Origin: Candidatus Yonathbacteria bacterium
GTDB lineage: Bacteria; Patescibacteriota; Minisyncoccia; Phycocordibacterales; UBA1550
Length of the DNA stretch: 12,878 nucleotides
Direction: 5' to 3'
Assembly: GCA_003489395.1 (NCBI GenBank)
Contig: DNMN01000001.1
Coordinates: forward strand, 1 to 12,878
Shown here: piece after piece, positions 11,214 through 12,878 of the stretch
Layout: the number at the start of each line of letters is the position of its first letter
Numbering within the stretch: position 1 is the stretch's first letter
Program-made: the position numbers and the translations under genes
The notes under the pieces: generated by a model
What the model was told of the DNA's origin: nothing
Seen by the model: only the letters and a program-made list of their open reading frames with translations
The model's database searches: none

Positions 11214-12392
11214 ATGAAACGAATCTATCTAGACAATGCCGCGGCGACGCCGGTAAGTGCCACGGCTTTGCGCGCGGTTGTTGAAGCGACAAAAAAGTTT
11301 CCTGGGAACCCGAGCGGGATTCATAAGGAGGGGAGGTCGGCACGAGCCGTCCTCGAGACGGCTCGTGCCAGCGTTGCCGAGTCCGTTTCCGCGCGCCCAG
11401 ATGAGATTGTTTTTACGAGTAGCGCGACCGAGGCGAACAACTTGGCAATCACAGGCACTGTGCGCGCTTGTGGAATTGCGAAACCACGTATCATTGTATC
11501 TGCTATTGAACACGCATCGGTCCTTGAACTTGCGAGAACATTCGAATCTGCTGGGATGCAAGTGGATTATCTCCCTGTTGACAGTCGCGGTCTCATTGAT
11601 ACAAAAGAATTGCGGAAACTTATCACTCCTGAAACTGCTCTCGTATCTATAATGTATGCGAACAATGAAATCGGAACGATTGAACCGATTATTGATATTA
11701 CAAAAGAAATTCGCCATGCAAGGAAAATGAACGGAAGCGCGTATCCATATTTTCATACTGATGCATCGCAGGCGGGAAATTATTTGGATATTAATGTTCT
11801 TCGTCTTGGTGTGGACCTTATGACAGTTTCTTCTGGCAAGACATACGGCCCGCGCGGTATTGGCGCGCTCTTTGTAAAGCGTGGAGTTAATTTGCATTCA
11901 CAAATGTATGGCGGTGAACATGAAGGCGGTCGTCGCCCTGGAACAGAGGCTGTCGCGCTCGCTTGTGGTTTCGCAGAGGCTCTAGAAGAGGCGCAAAAAA
12001 TGAGCGTGAAAGAAGGGAAGCGTGTGGCTAAACTTCGTGACACCCTTGCGATGAAAATTTTAAAGAAAGTTTCAGGCGCAAGTGTGAACGGCTCTCTTGA
12101 ACACAGTTTGCCAAACATTTTAAACATTTCGTTTGAAGGCGTGGAGAGCGAAGCGCTTGTGCTTTACCTTGACGCCTCCGGAATTGCAGTGTCTGGAAAG
12201 AGCGCTTGCAAGAGTTCTGATGGCGGTCCGTCTCATGTTATACTGGCGATAGGCGAAGCAAACGAAGGTGAATCAGGCGCAATCCGCTTTTCACTCGGCA
12301 GGGAAATAAATAGCGAGGACATTACGCGTGTCGCGAATGAAGTCATTCGTCTCATACCGCTCCTCCGCATTATGCAAACTAACAGTAATTAA
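11214..12392 (+). CDS. Cysteine desulfurase (NifS/IscS type, PLP-dependent)
   Basis: 392 aa, the normal length. It removes sulfur from L-cysteine as a persulfide for Fe-S clusters or tRNA thiolation, giving alanine. Visible: N-terminal YLDNAAATP (5-13), FTSSATEANNLAI (67-79), the cofactor-stacking H100 in SAIEHASVL, MYANNEIGTIEPI (147-159), HTDASQAGNYLDI (181-193), PLP lysine K209 in VSSGKTYGPRGIGALFV, GGEHEGGRRPGTE (233-245) and catalytic C332 in SGKSACKSSDGG. The residue before the PLP lysine is Gly where IscS/NifS usually have His, and SGSAC is SGKSAC. ATG 11214 is chosen because the -10 lies 6 nt upstream and the family begins here; a TTG at 11181 would add 11 unrelated residues. No IscU or other Fe-S gene is nearby, so tRNA thiolation is a plausible role. 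The superoxide dismutase gene follows 10 nt later. Confidence 0.93.
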   Translation: MKRIYLDNAAATPVSATALRAVVEATKKFPGNPSGIHKEGRSARAVLETARASVAESVSARPDEIVFTSSATEANNLAITGTVRACGIAKPRIIVSAIEHASVLELARTFESAGMQVDYLPVDSRGLIDTKELRKLITPETALVSIMYANNEIGTIEPIIDITKEIRHARKMNGSAYPYFHTDASQAGNYLDINVLRLGVDLMTVSSGKTYGPRGIGALFVKRGVNLHSQMYGGEHEGGRRPGTEAVALACGFAEALEEAQKMSVKEGKRVAKLRDTLAMKILKKVSGASVNGSLEHSLPNILNISFEGVESEALVLYLDASGIAVSGKSACKSSDGGPSHVILAIGEANEGESGAIRFSLGREINSEDITRVANEVIRLIPLLRIMQTNSN

Positions 12393-12402
12393 TATTTACA
12401 AT

Positions 12403-12878
12403 ATGTACGAAGCAAAAAATTTTGAACAACTCTTGGGAACCGATGGATTTTCGGACGTTCTTCTTCGTAATCATTTCACGCTCTACGAAGGGTATGTTTC
12501 AAACACAAATAAAATTCACGAATTTCTAAAAACCGCAGAGGTTGGCACCCCTCCATACAACGAGCTCAAGCGTCGTTTTGGTTGGGAGTGGAACGGAATG
12601 CGTCTGCACGAATTATATTTTGGGAATATGATTAAGGGCGGAAGTGATTTGGATAAAAAATCTTTTTTTGCGAAAAAACTTGAAGAGGATTTTGGTTCAG
12701 TGGAAAACTGGGAAAAAGATTTTCGCGCAATTGGCGCTATGCGTGGCATTGGATGGGCTGTGCTTGTGCGCGATAATGAGAGCAAGCGACTTATAAATGT
12801 GTGGGTGAATGAACACGATGGTGGGCATCTCGCCGAAGCGACAATCCTTTTAGTGATGGATGTGTTTGAGCACGCATT
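12403..12878 (+). CDS. Fe/Mn-family superoxide dismutase (3' truncated by window)
   Basis: First 158 codons of a protein that should be about 200 aa. It converts superoxide to oxygen and hydrogen peroxide using an Fe or Mn ion. The four metal ligands can be placed: H24 (LLRNHFTLYEGYV), H69 (WNGMRLHELYFGNM), and D153 and H157 (MDVFEHA). MRGIGWAVLV (113-122) and the helix ENWEKDFRAIGA (101-112) are also typical. The first helix is shortened: the usual KHH segment between H24 and YV is replaced by TLYEG. The segment NEHDGGHL (136-143) sits where the metal-preference residue lies in other members. ATG 12403 has no Shine-Dalgarno; it is 10 nt after the cysteine desulfurase stop, so expression is probably from that promoter. 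The frame is open to the window end. Confidence 0.9.
   Translation, partial: MYEAKNFEQLLGTDGFSDVLLRNHFTLYEGYVSNTNKIHEFLKTAEVGTPPYNELKRRFGWEWNGMRLHELYFGNMIKGGSDLDKKSFFAKKLEEDFGSVENWEKDFRAIGAMRGIGWAVLVRDNESKRLINVWVNEHDGGHLAEATILLVMDVFEHA

Noticed and set aside
11229..11897. 222-codon open frame on the minus strand
   Set aside because: It is antisense to the well-supported cysteine desulfurase; it has no family resemblance and is rich in Arg/Asn/Cys as antisense frames of GC-biased codons are.
1..12878. Recoded TGA (glycine) genetic code as in some CPR lineages
   Set aside because: TGA ends the 182-aa gene in a sensible place before a terminator, and no in-frame TGA sense codon is needed in any recognised gene.

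Overview
The window looks like a chromosomal segment of a Candidatus Patescibacteria (CPR) bacterium, probably of the Parcubacteria group. I infer this from an IF-2 with no N-terminal extension, a tandem set of tiny two-helix 'T4SS pilin' proteins, a membrane-anchored orphan solute-binding protein, an SPFH protein paired with a small membrane protein, tRNAs without an encoded CCA, and compact genes with many small unknowns. The code is standard: TGA is used as a stop at 2591-2593 and I found no in-frame TGA sense codon. No complete mobile element and no CRISPR array is visible.

Layout. (1) 1-1935 (+): a SAM-dependent methyltransferase followed 4 nt later by an N-terminally anchored extracellular solute-binding protein. 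(2) 1945-2640 (+): an unknown 182-aa protein with its own near-consensus promoter, structured leader and terminator. (3) 2643-4613 (+): five consecutive small two-helix proteins of the VirB2/TrbC-like 'T4SS pilin' type, ending at a bidirectional terminator. (4) 4633-6546 (-): a two-gene operon of an SPFH/band-7 protein and a three-helix membrane protein. (5) 6616-8096: a tRNA region holding Leu-CAG, Lys-CTT and Leu-TAG on the plus strand, and Leu-TAA, a NUDIX hydrolase and Cys-GCA on the minus strand. Its spacers contain partial tRNA copies, hairpins and short repeats. (6) 8097-10593 (-): the translation block rbfA, infB and a DUF4446 protein. (7) 10594-11175: a GC-rich hairpin region that could be an RNA gene, then a small zinc-ribbon protein on the minus strand. 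(8) 11179-12878 (+): a cysteine desulfurase followed by an Fe/Mn superoxide dismutase cut by the window end.

How the parts may work together. rbfA, infB and the tRNAs serve translation; the cysteine desulfurase may supply sulfur for tRNA thiolation or Fe-S clusters and shares an operon with an antioxidant enzyme. The pilin array, the anchored binding protein and the SPFH pair are all envelope functions, as expected for a cell that depends on surface contact and uptake.

The most striking global pattern is in translation starts. Several genes (methyltransferase, first pilin, rbfA, DUF4446, cysteine desulfurase, possibly the second pilin) have a promoter whose -10 box lies only 5-12 nt before the ATG, which predicts leaderless or nearly leaderless mRNAs. 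The NUDIX gene starts 2 nt after a tRNA. Four other genes (the 182-aa unknown, both SPFH-operon genes and the zinc-ribbon gene) carry clear Shine-Dalgarno sequences. Other points of note are extra copies of tRNA 5' ends beside three tRNAs, heptamer repeats on both sides of rbfA, and the 19-bp stem at 10603-10697.
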